Shown here piece after piece: positions 8,115 to 17,123 of a stretch of 64,000 nucleotides of DNA. How positions within the stretch are numbered: the first letter of the stretch is position 1; each line of letters opens with the position of its first letter. The stretch is from Lachnospiraceae bacterium (GTDB taxonomy: Bacteria; Bacillota; Clostridia; Lachnospirales; Lachnospiraceae): the NCBI GenBank assembly GCA_017438775.1, contig JAFRUR010000036.1, forward strand, positions 1 through 64,000, in the 5' to 3' direction. A program made the translations under genes and the position numbers. The notes beneath the pieces were generated by a model. That model was given only the letters and a program-made list of their open reading frames with translations. It searched no databases and was not told the DNA's origin.

Positions 8115-9575
8115 CTAAAACACTTTCTTCAAAACTTTCCGGACAAGTCCCCAGGCCATGTGGACCAGTTCGGTCATCATCTTATCCCTGAGCGCCAGCA
8201 GGACCAGACCGTAGCACGCGGCTCCGGCGATCACCTGCAGAATGATCAGGGACACGCCGTGCAGCGGAACCGCGGCACCGATCCACCAGATCAAAAGAAG
8301 CATCAGAACGCCTGCGGTGATTTTACGGTAAGAGATCGCCCACAGCTGCCCCCACCTGATATACCCGCCGCTCATCTGCACGTACAGAACGGCGATCGTG
8401 AGCTCCGCGATGACGGAAGCGACGGTCGCTCCGTAAGCCAGAAACCGCGGGATCAGGAGCAGGTTGAAGCACAGATTGATGCACGCTCCCAAAACGATCA
8501 CTTTCGCACTCCGCTTCCGCTGGCCGCTCGGCGTGAAATACTGGCTGCCGAGGCAGTTGCTTGTACCGATGATCAGAATCAAAGGGACCATGCAGTAAAG
8601 CAGAGGCACCACGGGATCATATCCCTCGCCGAAAAACAGCGGAACGAAGCGGGAGGCGATTCCCACGATTCCGAAGATCGCACCGTAGGCAAGGAGATAT
8701 ATAAAATCCATCGACCTCGCGATTCGTCTTCGGATCTCATCGTACTTCTCTTCCGCAAAGAGATATGAAATCCTTGCTCCCATCACCGAATTGACCGCCA
8801 CGAAAACGACCGATTTTACGATCTTGATGATCTTTGTCGCCTGTTCGTAGTATCCGTTCTGATAAGAGCTCCCGGTGATCGCCCCGATGAGTGTCTTGTC
8901 CAGGACAGTGTAGATCGAAGTGGCAATGGTGGGGATGAAGTAGATCAGCGTCTCATGAAGATGATGTCTGAAATGCAGTCCCCTAAAGTCCACTTTTGTC
9001 AGCATCCCGGGAAGGTACAGCCACATGGACAGGTTCCCCAGGAGCATCGTCATGGAATTGATCACGCAGTAAAGGATGAGGTCATCCTTCTTTTTCACAA
9101 GAAGGAATAAAAGAACAATGCCCAGGATCTTGACCGCGGAGTTTCGAACGACGATGTTTCTGACTTTTTCCAGCCCCGTGAAGTACCACGAGATATCGAA
9201 CATTGTGCTCAGAAGAAACGGCGTCAGCGCGAGGAAATACCACCTGTAGCGGGCAAAAACGATAATAACGCCGATCCACACCGCCAGGCAGGCGCCGGAG
9301 GTCATGACGGTCAGGAGCTCGATCTCCCAGAACAGCTTGCTTGAGCGCTCCCTGTCGTCCCGTGCCCGCGCGATCTCCCGCGCACCGTATCCGGCGGTCC
9401 CGAGGGCGCCAAACAGCATGAAATACGTGATGATCGAATGTGTATAACTGTAGATTCCGACACCGTCAGCCTTTAAGATTCTGGATACGTAAGGCGTTGT
9501 AATAAACGGTGTGATCAGCACCAGCAGTTCATAAAAAACCCGGAACAGATAATTTTTCTTGAGGCTCGGCTGCAT
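8115..9575 (-). CDS. Wzx-type polysaccharide flippase
   Basis: The 486-residue product is hydrophobic throughout with about 12-14 membrane segments. It shows the oligosaccharide flippase hallmarks PFITTPYVSRILKADGVG near the N-terminus and GYGAREIARAR in the first cytoplasmic loop. It should flip the undecaprenyl-linked repeat unit across the membrane. The start ATG lies three bases after the polymerase stop with GAAGGTGG as RBS. Together with the neighbouring polymerase it defines this locus as Wzx/Wzy-dependent. Confidence 0.92.
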   Translation of the reverse strand: MQPSLKKNYLFRVFYELLVLITPFITTPYVSRILKADGVGIYSYTHSIITYFMLFGALGTAGYGAREIARARDDRERSSKLFWEIELLTVMTSGACLAVWIGVIIVFARYRWYFLALTPFLLSTMFDISWYFTGLEKVRNIVVRNSAVKILGIVLLFLLVKKKDDLILYCVINSMTMLLGNLSMWLYLPGMLTKVDFRGLHFRHHLHETLIYFIPTIATSIYTVLDKTLIGAITGSSYQNGYYEQATKIIKIVKSVVFVAVNSVMGARISYLFAEEKYDEIRRRIARSMDFIYLLAYGAIFGIVGIASRFVPLFFGEGYDPVVPLLYCMVPLILIIGTSNCLGSQYFTPSGQRKRSAKVIVLGACINLCFNLLLIPRFLAYGATVASVIAELTIAVLYVQMSGGYIRWGQLWAISYRKITAGVLMLLLIWWIGAAVPLHGVSLIILQVIAGAACYGLVLLALRDKMMTELVHMAWGLVRKVLKKVF

Positions 9576-9577
9576 TT

Positions 9578-10840
9578 CTAGACCACCTTCGCCCATCGGA
9601 CATGCGCGCTGTCTCCCTGTCCCGCATACGCCGCAGCCAGAAGAAAAATATACGGAATCGAGAATGCGGAGTTGGAAATCAGAAGATTAAATACCAACAC
9701 GGCAATGACCAGGAACCAGACGCTCCTGTTGGTGCGGAAATACTGGCTTTTGTACGAAACCGCGGCAGCTCCGACATAGATCGACAGCAGCCAGAGTCCG
9801 CCGTAACTCATCAGAACAGTCAGCCCCATGCTCAGGCCCCGGTTGCTTCTGGAAACATTCTGAAAATCGATGATCGCCTGTGAATTGTTGTAGCCTGCGC
9901 CAAACAGTGGATGCTGCAGGAAGGCTTTCAGTCCCGCGATAAAGTCATCCATCCGCACCATGCCGGACGTGGTCAGCATTTTTTCGCCGATCAGGGCGCT
10001 GCTGACAAACGCGATTCCGGCGATGGCAACAGAGGCAGCCACGATCTTGACCACAGCGGCGGACCTGTTTCGGCTCCCCTTCGAGACATAGTTGATGGCG
10101 ATCGCAATCATGACAACGATGATGCCTTTCGTAGAACTGGTCGAAAGAAGAGTGACAACAAAAATGACAATGCTGATAATGGCCTTGCGCTGCTTATCCT
10201 TCGTGTCCGCAAACTTCCGGGTCACCATTTCGATCAGCAGAGCGTAAGTCAGGAACCCGGAATAGCCGGGAGCCTCCGCGAAAATACCCACATTGCAGAG
10301 AGTGCTGTGCACGTTGTTCTGCACAGGGTTTTCAAAATACATATAGAAATACGTATACGTCGTCCGGTAGTGGTCCGCCCAGTAATACACCAGCTCTCTT
10401 CTGCCCGGCAGGATATCCAGAACCGAACCGAACAGCCAGAAAAAGAGACTGACGACGGCGAGAATCAGCATGACTCTCGAATACACGGTCAGGAATTCCT
10501 GCATCAATCCCTTTCGGTACAGAACGCAGGAAAACAGAAACAGGCAGACAAACACACCGACAAAGGATGTCAGGAATCTGTTCGTGTTGTAGCGGGTCAC
10601 AAGCGCATAGACCAGGAAAGCCGCCACGATCACCACGAGCCGAATCAGTTGACCCTGCCTGATGCTCAGAGACCCAGCGGTGACCAGAAAAAGAAGGCAG
10701 AGAATCCCCATCAGCCAACCAAAACCGCGGCCATACAGCGGTGTATTTGTCAGGTATCTGTACATGGTCGACGAGTCCAGCAGAACCACGACGACGATCA
10801 GATACATGATGGCTTTCAGGATTCCGGTTTTTGTTTTCAT
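9578..10840 (-). CDS. Wzy-type O-antigen/capsule polymerase
   Basis: A 420-residue polytopic membrane protein with about ten or more hydrophobic segments and a large loop around residues 125-200. The segment FLQHPLFGAGYNNSQ near residue 310 is typical of the Wzy/O-antigen ligase superfamily. It should polymerise the flipped repeat units. The sequence family is very variable, so the assignment rests on topology, the GAGY-like loop and its position beside the flippase. Confidence 0.85.
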   Translation of the reverse strand: MKTKTGILKAIMYLIVVVVLLDSSTMYRYLTNTPLYGRGFGWLMGILCLLFLVTAGSLSIRQGQLIRLVVIVAAFLVYALVTRYNTNRFLTSFVGVFVCLFLFSCVLYRKGLMQEFLTVYSRVMLILAVVSLFFWLFGSVLDILPGRRELVYYWADHYRTTYTYFYMYFENPVQNNVHSTLCNVGIFAEAPGYSGFLTYALLIEMVTRKFADTKDKQRKAIISIVIFVVTLLSTSSTKGIIVVMIAIAINYVSKGSRNRSAAVVKIVAASVAIAGIAFVSSALIGEKMLTTSGMVRMDDFIAGLKAFLQHPLFGAGYNNSQAIIDFQNVSRSNRGLSMGLTVLMSYGGLWLLSIYVGAAAVSYKSQYFRTNRSVWFLVIAVLVFNLLISNSAFSIPYIFLLAAAYAGQGDSAHVRWAKVV

Positions 10841-10904
10841 TCGATCGTTACCATATGTCAGACCCGACTGCTCCCCCGTTCCGGAGCGGATAGCCTTTTC
10901 CTCG

Positions 10905-11975
10905 TCAGTTGATTTGAGATACTGCCTTTTTCAGGTATTCTCCGCCGCGAAGCTTTTCAGAGATTCGCGCCGCATTGGCGACCATCCGCTGATACTCTTC
11001 TTCCGTAAGATCCGTGATCCGGCCTCCGATCTCCTTCAGCGAGTTCACGGAAAGGCCGCATCCGTTCTCTGTGATGAACTCTGACAGAGCAGCTTCCTTC
11101 CAGATAATCACCGGCAGGCCGGACGCCAGATACAGCGACGCCTTGTGCGGGTTGTTGATTCGCAGATACTCTCCGCTCACCCCGGTACAGGAGTCCGCGG
11201 AATCGCCGTCCCAGACCAGACCGAAAGACGCCTCGAGCACGCCGGGCAGCTCCTCCGGAGGAAAAGCCCCGTGATACGTCACCTGCGGCATCCCCTGGTC
11301 TTCGTATCCGATGCCGTACAGCTGAAAGCTGACGTTGTCCGGGAGCCGGAGCAGATACTGGCATTTATGGGGCTTGAGCGTACCGGCGATCGCAACGTTT
11401 TTTTCCAGTTTTCTTTCCGCTCCGGAAAACGCCGGGATCAGATAGTCGAAAATATCGAGCGAGATCAGCCTGCAGTCTGCAAAGCCCGCCCCGCGCAGGG
11501 TCTCGATCATCTTCGGATTGTGAGCGATGATCGAATCCGCGCACTTGAGAACGGCGCTTTCCTCCAGTTTGATCCTTAGTTTTTTGAGAAAGCCCACGTC
11601 GCTTCTTCTGTTGTAACGAAGGAGTTCCAGGTCATGGATCAAAAGCGCAACTTTTCCGCCGCGCTTCTGTACCGCGCGGAATTCCCACGCAAGAGCGATC
11701 GGCCTGCGCAGCACCGGGAACTGGGCGAGCACTGTGTCACCCGCCTTGATTTTCCTTAACTGCGTCCGCCACTCCTTTCGAAGCGCCAGATTGTCCTTCA
11801 GCTTCCGCAGAAACCCCCTGCTGTCAAGTTCGGCCGCCTTCTCCACAAAGGTGAAATCCAGCGTCAGGGGGACCCAACCGCTCTCCTGAAGGATATCGGA
11901 TGCGTCATTCCTGGCCTTCGGACCCGCCGTGGGGTCCCCGTTGATGATCTCGCGGATAAAATAGTTCATGCTCAT
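10905..11975 (-). CDS. Galactofuranosyltransferase-like glycosyltransferase
   Basis: The 356-residue protein has a GT-B-like layout. An N-terminal half contains KVALLIHDLELLRY and CADSIIAHNPKMIE; the C-terminal half contains VSGEYLRINNPHKASLYLASGLPVI and KEAALSEFITENGCG. This pattern is that of proteins annotated as beta-1,6-galactofuranosyltransferases in Clostridia and streptococci. Sugar specificity is not provable from sequence. It lies between the polymerase and the epimerase genes and probably adds one sugar of the repeat unit. Confidence 0.8.
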   Translation of the reverse strand: MSMNYFIREIINGDPTAGPKARNDASDILQESGWVPLTLDFTFVEKAAELDSRGFLRKLKDNLALRKEWRTQLRKIKAGDTVLAQFPVLRRPIALAWEFRAVQKRGGKVALLIHDLELLRYNRRSDVGFLKKLRIKLEESAVLKCADSIIAHNPKMIETLRGAGFADCRLISLDIFDYLIPAFSGAERKLEKNVAIAGTLKPHKCQYLLRLPDNVSFQLYGIGYEDQGMPQVTYHGAFPPEELPGVLEASFGLVWDGDSADSCTGVSGEYLRINNPHKASLYLASGLPVIIWKEAALSEFITENGCGLSVNSLKEIGGRITDLTEEEYQRMVANAARISEKLRGGEYLKKAVSQIN

Positions 11976-11988
11976 ATTCCCGTGTCTG

Positions 11989-13029
11989 TCACAGATAACG
12001 CAGGGTCCGCTCTGTTCCCTCTTTCAATCCGAAAACGCCCCTCCAGCCCAGACCTTCCAGTTTTTCGGAATCCAGGACGGAATGGTTCATGGGATTATAA
12101 CTCTTCCGTTCCGTTTCGCTGGGGCATTCATACACCACCCGCACGCCGCCGGCAGCTGCCAGCGCCTCTGCGACCTCTCTGACGGAAGCGATGGAGTTCC
12201 TGTTTGAGATATTGTATGCCTCTCCGTCTTCCCCGTTGAGGAGAACTGCCAGAATGGCCGAAGCGCAGTCAAGGGTGTAGCAGTAAGAACGGCGCTGTTC
12301 CCCCGTGCTTTTCATGACGATATCTCTTCCTGCCGCCGCATCGCGCGAGAAAGAAGCGGAAGCACGTGTGTCGGAATCCGTAACGGACGGACCGTAGATA
12401 TGTCCGGGGCGCACGATCACGAAGTCGACGCCGTACTCCTGGCGGTAAGCCGCGCACAGAGTTTCCGCTGCGCGTTTTCCGTCCGGATAGCAGGCCCTTG
12501 GATTCAGGATGTCCACATAGCCGTATTCGTCTTCCCGGAAAGGGCCTTCCCGGCGGTCCGCCCGGTTTCCGTATACCTCGCTGGACGAGATAAACAGAAG
12601 GCGCGAACAGGGATTCTTCCTTGCCGCTTCCAGCATGCTTCTCAGGCCGACGATATTCCCGACCAGCGTCTCGACAGGCTCCTTTGCGTAAACAGCAGGG
12701 TTCGCATTACCTGCGCCGTGGAGAAAATAGTCCGCCCTGACGTCCGCGATCTGCGGTGCAGTAGCTTCAAAGGGCAGGAACTGATACTCCGTCTCCTTCA
12801 GGACGCCGTCAAACCTGCGGGCAGCCCGCTCGCGGCTTCGCCCCGCAAGGATCAGTCGAATCCCGGCGTGACGATGACAGTTCAGCCAGACGATCACGTC
12901 GATCACTGCAGAACAGATCATGCCTGTCCCGCCGGTGATCAGAAGCGTCTTTCCGTACAGGGTCTCAAGACGCGGGATCCTCTCTGCGGCCAGCGCGGCA
13001 TCGTCCCAGTACTCCCGATCATATTTCAT
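11989..13029 (-). CDS. NAD-dependent epimerase/dehydratase
   Basis: The 346-residue short-chain dehydrogenase-type enzyme has the NAD loop ITGGTGMICSAV near residues 31-42 and catalytic SSSEVYG plus YPDGKRAAE, with Tyr-x3-Lys in the variant form YPDGK. The C-terminal part is like UDP-glucuronate decarboxylases and CDP-sugar epimerases. It lies 10 bases after an IspD/TarI-type gene, a pairing frequent next to LicD genes, so it may act on a CDP-linked sugar or polyol. The substrate is unknown. Confidence 0.88.
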   Translation of the reverse strand: MKYDREYWDDAALAAERIPRLETLYGKTLLITGGTGMICSAVIDVIVWLNCHRHAGIRLILAGRSRERAARRFDGVLKETEYQFLPFEATAPQIADVRADYFLHGAGNANPAVYAKEPVETLVGNIVGLRSMLEAARKNPCSRLLFISSSEVYGNRADRREGPFREDEYGYVDILNPRACYPDGKRAAETLCAAYRQEYGVDFVIVRPGHIYGPSVTDSDTRASASFSRDAAAGRDIVMKSTGEQRRSYCYTLDCASAILAVLLNGEDGEAYNISNRNSIASVREVAEALAAAGGVRVVYECPSETERKSYNPMNHSVLDSEKLEGLGWRGVFGLKEGTERTLRYL

Positions 13030-13038
13030 ACAGGCGCC

Positions 13039-13752
13039 TCACTTCAGCCAGCTGTCTTTTTTCGTGTGAAGAAGGGCCTTGAAGATCAGCATATCGTCGA
13101 TCGTCGTGATTTTCAGATTCGTCTCAGACCCTTTGGAAAAATAGACCGTCTCTCCCAGTTTCTGCATCAGGGTGCAGGAAGCGGCCGTGTTGGTGATTCC
13201 CTGCTTTTCTGCCTCTTTGTGAGCCCACAGAAGTTTTCCCAACGTATAAGTATGCGGCGTCTGGGTCCGGAACAGCTGCTCGCGCGGAACAGAGATCGTG
13301 GACGTCTTTCCCTCGTCGCTGCTGCGGAAAACAGCTTCCACACAAGGAATCGCGGCGACGGCGGAACCGTGGACATGGAACGTGGCCAGAGAATCCGAAA
13401 TGATCTCGCTCGACACGAGGCACCGGTTCCCGTCGTGTACCATGACGATATCTTCCGGAGAGAGTTCGTCAGCCAGCGCAAGCAGGCCTTTTCGGATCGA
13501 TTCCTGTCCGGTCGCGCCTCCGGGAACTACCCAGCGCAGCTTTGTGATATTGAACTGACTGGCATAGGCGCGAAGCACCGCTCCCCATTCGGGAAGCGTG
13601 ACCACGATGATCGCATCGACGCTCGGATGGTTCTGAAAAGCTTCCATCGTATGGATGATCAGGGGCTTGTTCTCGACATGCATGAACTGCTTCGGAATGT
13701 CCTGTCCCATCCTGCTGCCGGTTCCGGCAGCCGTCAGTAACGCAACAACCAT
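13039..13752 (-). CDS. IspD/TarI-family cytidylyltransferase
   Basis: The 237-residue enzyme has the full family pattern: LLTAAGTGSRMGQDIPKQF at residues 5-23, VHDGNRCLV near residue 105, QTPHTYTLG near residue 156 and NLKITTIDD near the C-terminus. It should join CTP to a phosphorylated alcohol, giving a CDP-activated donor. With the neighbouring epimerase and LicD it forms a donor-synthesis-and-transfer module. It may instead be the housekeeping IspD of the MEP pathway, but its operon position argues against that. The ATG at 13752 has GGAGAGA upstream. Confidence 0.85.
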   Translation of the reverse strand: MVVALLTAAGTGSRMGQDIPKQFMHVENKPLIIHTMEAFQNHPSVDAIIVVTLPEWGAVLRAYASQFNITKLRWVVPGGATGQESIRKGLLALADELSPEDIVMVHDGNRCLVSSEIISDSLATFHVHGSAVAAIPCVEAVFRSSDEGKTSTISVPREQLFRTQTPHTYTLGKLLWAHKEAEKQGITNTAASCTLMQKLGETVYFSKGSETNLKITTIDDMLIFKALLHTKKDSWLK

Positions 13753-13815
13753 TCTCTCCACCTCACTTTTCCTCTCCGAAAGGCCGATCATTTTCCACTG
13801 AAAGGCACTGACAGT

Positions 13816-14727
13816 TCAGCTGAACAGTTTTTCCCGATCCAGCTCCATGAACACATGGTGTTCCCTCTTATCCTCCGGGGGAATCGTCATATAATCGCCG
13901 TAGAGGTTCTTCATATACGCATCGTAGTCCTTCGTGATTTTGACAGTCCGGCCTTCGAACTGCGCGTCGATGGACTCGCACATTTTCTTTCTGTCGTAGA
14001 TCTCGTCAAAATATTGCTTGCTTCCGGAAATGATAGCCATCTGCTTTGACTGATGGTTTTTGCAGAGCCGCAGCCACCACATCGAAGCCTTCATCCAGAA
14101 CGAGAGCGGAAGAATGCTCAGCACCTTGCCGATTTTCGTCCTGCGGCCGGCAATAGCCTGGAATTCTTCGTTCTCTCCCAGCAGTTTCTGAAACTCTTTT
14201 TCGTTGCGGACGAAGCGGATACAGGACAGCAGATAACGGGCACCCATGCATCCGATTCCGTGAATCTTCCTGAGAACGCGGTTCTTCGGGATGTTTTCCA
14301 TCACGAAGATGTCGACCCACAGACCGCACTCCTCCAGATCGCAGTTGAAAATGTCCCTCGCTCGGATCTCTTTGGAGATCACCCGGGGCGTCAAACGGTC
14401 ATAACCGCGGGAGATTCCCGGCGCGTGCAGCCAGTATTTGTCTCCGTACTCCTTCGGGAACACAGTGACGAACCGGTCGAAATCACGGCGCGTCATATTG
14501 ATGTCAAGGTCGTCATCCCACGGGATGTATCCCTTGTGCCGGATCGCGCCCAGCGCGCTCCCGCCGCTCATCTGCCAATTGATCCCATGCTTTTCGCAGC
14601 ACGCGATGATATCATCCAAAATCAGAAGAAGCTTCTCCTGAATCTTTTTTACGTCAGCATCTGTCGCGACTACCACAGAGCCGTTCTCAGAGCTCACACT
14701 CTTCAGAATATGTGTTAACTCCGCCAC
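13816..14727 (-). CDS. LicD-family phosphotransferase
   Basis: The 303-residue protein carries the canonical LicD block GGSALGAIRHKGYIPWDDDLDI near residues 54-75, with all acidic residues present. It lies directly beside the intact cytidylyltransferase and epimerase, and is the LicD most likely to use their CDP-activated product. It is separated by about 5.7 kb from the other three LicD genes of the locus. Confidence 0.9.
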   Translation of the reverse strand: MAELTHILKSVSSENGSVVVATDADVKKIQEKLLLILDDIIACCEKHGINWQMSGGSALGAIRHKGYIPWDDDLDINMTRRDFDRFVTVFPKEYGDKYWLHAPGISRGYDRLTPRVISKEIRARDIFNCDLEECGLWVDIFVMENIPKNRVLRKIHGIGCMGARYLLSCIRFVRNEKEFQKLLGENEEFQAIAGRRTKIGKVLSILPLSFWMKASMWWLRLCKNHQSKQMAIISGSKQYFDEIYDRKKMCESIDAQFEGRTVKITKDYDAYMKNLYGDYMTIPPEDKREHHVFMELDREKLFS

Positions 14728-14741
14728 TTCGGGCCGCCTCC

Positions 14742-15929
14742 TTACCTGCTCATCTGTCGAACGATGTCGGCCTCGACGATCTCTTCACCTGTCCGCGTCT
14801 TCAGCTGCTCTCTGCTGGCCTCGCTCAGGCCGTCGCTGACAACGGCCGAAAGGTCGCAGGTCGAGCACCGGTCAAGCTGTTCCTTCGTGACGAGCCCGTC
14901 ACGATATGCGCGGCATATTTTGTTTTCGTACATGCTGTACGGCTTCTTCGAAAACAGGCTCTTCACTTTGTGTGAAAAGACCCACCAGCCCGGTTTCCAG
15001 ATGTACTTGTGCATCGCCGGAGAGACGGACCCGATCATCCAGCACTGGCGGTCGCACTTCCGTACTTTCGCCCGGACCTGATCCGCCTCAGGGCTGTTCC
15101 ACAATTCCTCCCACGACTGCCGGTTCAGGTTTCCCATCACCTCTTTATCCTTGGTCCCGTTGCAGGGCATGACATCGCCGTAGGGATCGATAAAGAACGT
15201 GTCGAACGACATGTCGCAGGGGAGCAGGCGGGGCTGACCGTAGATATAGTTGATCAGACCGTGATTGAAATAGGCGCGGAACCACTTCTTGGGGCTTTTG
15301 CTCTTCAGCAGTTTGTTGATGAGCGCTTCAAAATGTCCCGCAACCATGGGCCGGTCGTGAATGATATTCTTTGCCTCAACAAAGTAAAAGCTGTTGTGAA
15401 GGCTGGCCGTGGCGAATTCCATCCCCATCTCATCCGAGATGTCATACAGCGGCACGAGGTCAGGTGCGTTTTTGTCCTGGACCGTCATTCCGAAGCCGAC
15501 GTCCTTCATCCCCATCTCGCGCAGCTTACGGAGAGTTTGATAACCACGCTCGTACCCGTTCTCGAGACCGCGGATCTCGTTGTTCGTCTGTTCCAGGCCC
15601 TCGATCGAAATGCGGATCCCGATCTGCGGGAACTCCTTGGCAAGCGCAACGATCCGATCGGTAAAAAACCCGTTTGTGCTGATGACGATTCGGTCAGACT
15701 TGCGGTATAATTCGCGCACGATCTCGGGAAGATCCTCACGGATAAACGGTTCTCCTCCCGTAATGTTCGTAAAATACATCTGCGGGAGTTTTCGAATCGT
15801 CTCGATGCTGATCTCTTCTTCCGGCCTGGACGGCGCTTTATAACGATTGCACATGGAGCAGCGGGCGTTGCATCTGTAGGTAACGATCACTGTTCCGTTC
15901 AGTTTTCTGGTTTTGCGTTGAGAATCCAT
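14742..15929 (-). CDS. Radical SAM/SPASM protein in polysaccharide locus
   Basis: The 395-residue protein has the radical SAM cysteines C20, C24 and C27 in the motif CNARCSMC and the GGEPF motif near residue 59. A C-terminal cysteine-rich SPASM-like part runs from LPCDMSF through PCNGTKD, CDRQCWM and CSTCDLS. It can therefore bind one SAM-cleaving and probably one or two auxiliary iron-sulfur clusters. Its reaction is unknown. No peptide gene is visible beside it, so a carbohydrate or polyol substrate of the glycan pathway is more likely than a peptide. It sits between LicD and a GT4 gene with short gaps. Confidence 0.88.
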   Translation of the reverse strand: MDSQRKTRKLNGTVIVTYRCNARCSMCNRYKAPSRPEEEISIETIRKLPQMYFTNITGGEPFIREDLPEIVRELYRKSDRIVISTNGFFTDRIVALAKEFPQIGIRISIEGLEQTNNEIRGLENGYERGYQTLRKLREMGMKDVGFGMTVQDKNAPDLVPLYDISDEMGMEFATASLHNSFYFVEAKNIIHDRPMVAGHFEALINKLLKSKSPKKWFRAYFNHGLINYIYGQPRLLPCDMSFDTFFIDPYGDVMPCNGTKDKEVMGNLNRQSWEELWNSPEADQVRAKVRKCDRQCWMIGSVSPAMHKYIWKPGWWVFSHKVKSLFSKKPYSMYENKICRAYRDGLVTKEQLDRCSTCDLSAVVSDGLSEASREQLKTRTGEEIVEADIVRQMSR

Positions 15930-15940
15930 GATGCTTTCCT

Positions 15941-17059
15941 TCAGTTCGATCCGTAGACAGCCAATGTGCGGGCAACCACATCGTCCCAGCTGTACTTATT
16001 CACGATAAAATCCGACGCTTCCGAACGAAGCTGACCCACTCTCCCGGGATCATCCAACAATTCCTGGAGAACGCGGCGCAGATCATCCACATTTCCGTGC
16101 CGGAACACGGCAGCTTTATCCTCCACGACCTCCGCACATTCGGGGATGTCCGATACCAGACAGGCGTTTCCGTAGCTCATTGCCTCCAGAAGGCTCAGAG
16201 GCATTCCCTCAAGGTCGCTCGGGAGCACATAGAGATACGCGTTGCTGTATAGTTCTTCGAGCACCCTTCCCTGCTGGAAGCCGGTAAAAATGACTCTCTC
16301 ATCTGCCATTCCGCGGAGCTCCTTCACAAAGGAATCCGTATCGGAACTTCCTCCGGCGATCACGAGTTTCAGATCCGTCCGGATACCTTTCCAGGCCTCC
16401 ACCAGATACCGCAGGCCCTTCTCCGGGACGATTCTACCCAGAAACAGAACGTACGAACCTTTTTTCAGGCCCCAGCGACTGCTGATCTCCTCTGCAGGCT
16501 GTATGGCCGGTTGCGTCACTCCGTTTGGAATAAAGATGGTTTTTCTGCCGTAGGTCTCAGAAAAATACTTCTGGACCCCTCTGCTGAGTACAATGATCTC
16601 GTCTGCCCTGCGGACGGCCTGCTTCTCTCCCCACTTGATATAGCGGGTCGCAAAGCCGCCCCATTTAGCCCTCGCCCAGTCAAGGCCATGTACGGTAACG
16701 ATGACTTTTTTCCCTCCAAGTTTGGGAATCCAGCACATCGCGGCAGGGCCTTCCGCATGGATATGGACGATATCGTATTTTCCGAATGCAGTCCGGAGTG
16801 CCGCCGACAGGGACGAGGTCATGGCGGCGAGGCCCTTTTTCTCTACCGTCCATACGGAACGGATCCTGACGCTCTGAAACTCCGATACGTCTGCGATTTT
16901 CTCTCCGCTCACATGCGCGGACCTGCGGTCATAGCAGGTGACCTCGTGCCCCAGCGCCGCCATTCTCGTGGAGAGTTCCTTGACAACGATCTCCACGCCG
17001 CCTTCGCGGGACAGCACATGTTTTTGCCCAAACATGGCGATTTTCCACTTGTTGCTCAT
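15941..17059 (-). CDS. GT4-family glycosyltransferase
   Basis: The 372-residue GT-B enzyme has an N-terminal acceptor domain opening MAMFGQKHVLSREGGVEIVV and the C-terminal donor-binding GT4 motif LPSDLEGMPLSLLEAMSYG near residue 270. The segment VLFLGRIVPEKGLRYLVEAW before it is also typical. It probably adds the second or a later sugar of the repeat unit. It lies directly downstream of the phosphoglycosyltransferase gene, an order common in capsule loci. Confidence 0.92.
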   Translation of the reverse strand: MSNKWKIAMFGQKHVLSREGGVEIVVKELSTRMAALGHEVTCYDRRSAHVSGEKIADVSEFQSVRIRSVWTVEKKGLAAMTSSLSAALRTAFGKYDIVHIHAEGPAAMCWIPKLGGKKVIVTVHGLDWARAKWGGFATRYIKWGEKQAVRRADEIIVLSRGVQKYFSETYGRKTIFIPNGVTQPAIQPAEEISSRWGLKKGSYVLFLGRIVPEKGLRYLVEAWKGIRTDLKLVIAGGSSDTDSFVKELRGMADERVIFTGFQQGRVLEELYSNAYLYVLPSDLEGMPLSLLEAMSYGNACLVSDIPECAEVVEDKAAVFRHGNVDDLRRVLQELLDDPGRVGQLRSEASDFIVNKYSWDDVVARTLAVYGSN

Positions 17060-17123
17060 GCCGGTTGAAGACCTTCCTCTCCGTCAAATCCCCGCTGCAT
17101 CCGGAGACGGCGGGCTGAAAGAG

